Shown: in pieces, positions 63,556-64,000 of the stretch
How the letters are laid out: each line of letters opens with the position of its first letter
Numbering within the stretch: the first letter of the stretch is position 1
Source: Numida meleagris
Lineage: Eukaryota; Chordata; Aves; Galliformes; Numididae
Direction of reading: 5' to 3'
Length of the DNA stretch: 64,000 nt
Assembly: GCF_002078875.1 (NCBI RefSeq)
Contig: NC_034415.1
Location: forward strand, 19,373,975 to 19,437,974
Notes under the pieces: model-generated
The model's input: the letters and a program-made list of their open reading frames with translations, nothing else
Told to the model about the DNA's origin: nothing
The model's database searches: none
Position numbers and translations under genes: made by a program

Positions 63556-64000
63556 GTCTGTTGCTTACTCTATACAAGATTCAAACCAGGTAAGTCGAGA
63601 GCATCACTGACAGCAAAATTTGATTTTTTAATTATGCTATTGTCTAGTAATGAATAAATTAGGTTTGATTCATTTTATTCTCCCCTCCTATGAAGCACAA
63701 TTACAGCGGTACTGGAATGAGATTAAAAAAATACCATTTAATCAAAGCTTTTTAATTCCCGTATGATTTAATTGGATCACCAAATTTGATCTATAATGAT
63801 ATTAATAGATAGAAAAATCCATAGTAGAGTCCATTATTGTTGAACTTTATCATCTTTTTAGAAAGTACAATAGTAAAATTATCTATTAATTAGATTAATT
63901 TCAAAGAAGTGTAAATCATCCTGACCCATGATACTTGCTTGCAAAGCTATTGTGAGAGAATAATTAATAGGCAATATTCCAGAAGTATTATTCTGAGCAG

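Larger units (their letters stand above)
50834..64000 (-). other. ST6GALNAC3 intron 1, 3' portion
   Basis: This is non-coding sequence upstream of the exon 2 acceptor on the minus strand; exon 1 and the promoter lie beyond the right edge. It contains MIR-like copies at 54277-54425 and 61340-61465, a CR1 fragment at 61049-61316, a (TG)n tract, homopolymer runs, the open frame 54919-55407 and a perfect hairpin at 63524-63555. The rest has no recognisable feature. Confidence 0.85.

Noticed and set aside
1..64000. Many short open frames on both strands (60-143 codons).
   Set aside because: Many start at TTG, CTG or GTG rather than ATG. None except the two exons resembles a known family, and frames antisense to exon 3 (7000-7702, plus) are mirror effects of that exon.
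1..64000. CRISPR arrays, bacterial operons, insertion sequences or phage-like modules.
   Set aside because: Nothing of this kind is present; the content is vertebrate intronic DNA.

Overview
The window is vertebrate nuclear DNA, almost certainly from a bird. It is AT-rich and intron-dominated, with very low gene density. Its recognisable repeats are avian in character: several 5'-truncated CR1 LINE copies ending in the typical 3' tail, an avian ERVL-type solo LTR, and a short LTR resembling alpharetroviral (class II) LTRs. A galliform or related bird is plausible, but the species cannot be fixed from the sequence.

One gene runs through the whole window on the minus strand: ST6GALNAC3, a Golgi alpha-2,6-sialyltransferase. 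Two of its coding exons are inside. Exon 2 (50639-50833) encodes the end of the cytoplasmic tail, the membrane anchor and the stem. Exon 3 (7049-7458) encodes sialylmotif L and part of the catalytic domain. Both have canonical splice sites and joinable phases. Exon 1 (start codon, about six codons) lies beyond position 64000. The exon or exons encoding sialylmotif S, the remaining motifs and the C-terminus lie before position 1.

Layout: 1-7048 is the 5' part of intron 3, with a 75-bp tandem duplication near its start. 7049-7458 is exon 3. 7459-50638 is intron 2 (43.2 kb). It holds a tRNA-like fragment, two solo LTRs (both antisense to the gene), four CR1 copies, a MIR-like SINE, an ancient LINE-tail repeat, microsatellites and a long polypyrimidine tract ending in CAG on the gene's sense strand. 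50639-50833 is exon 2. 50834-64000 is the 3' part of intron 1, with two MIR-like copies, a CR1 copy, a chance-looking open frame ending in a poly(A) run, and a perfect 14-bp hairpin.

No second protein-coding gene, convincing RNA gene, CRISPR array or operon-like structure was found. The many short open frames are what AT-rich intron DNA produces by chance. Many lack an ATG, and none matches a family I recognise except the two exons. I found no evidence of a new biological system. The most useful leads are the alpharetrovirus-like LTR, the cryptic splice acceptor, the hairpin, the old SINE copies and several AT-rich blocks that look like conserved non-coding elements.
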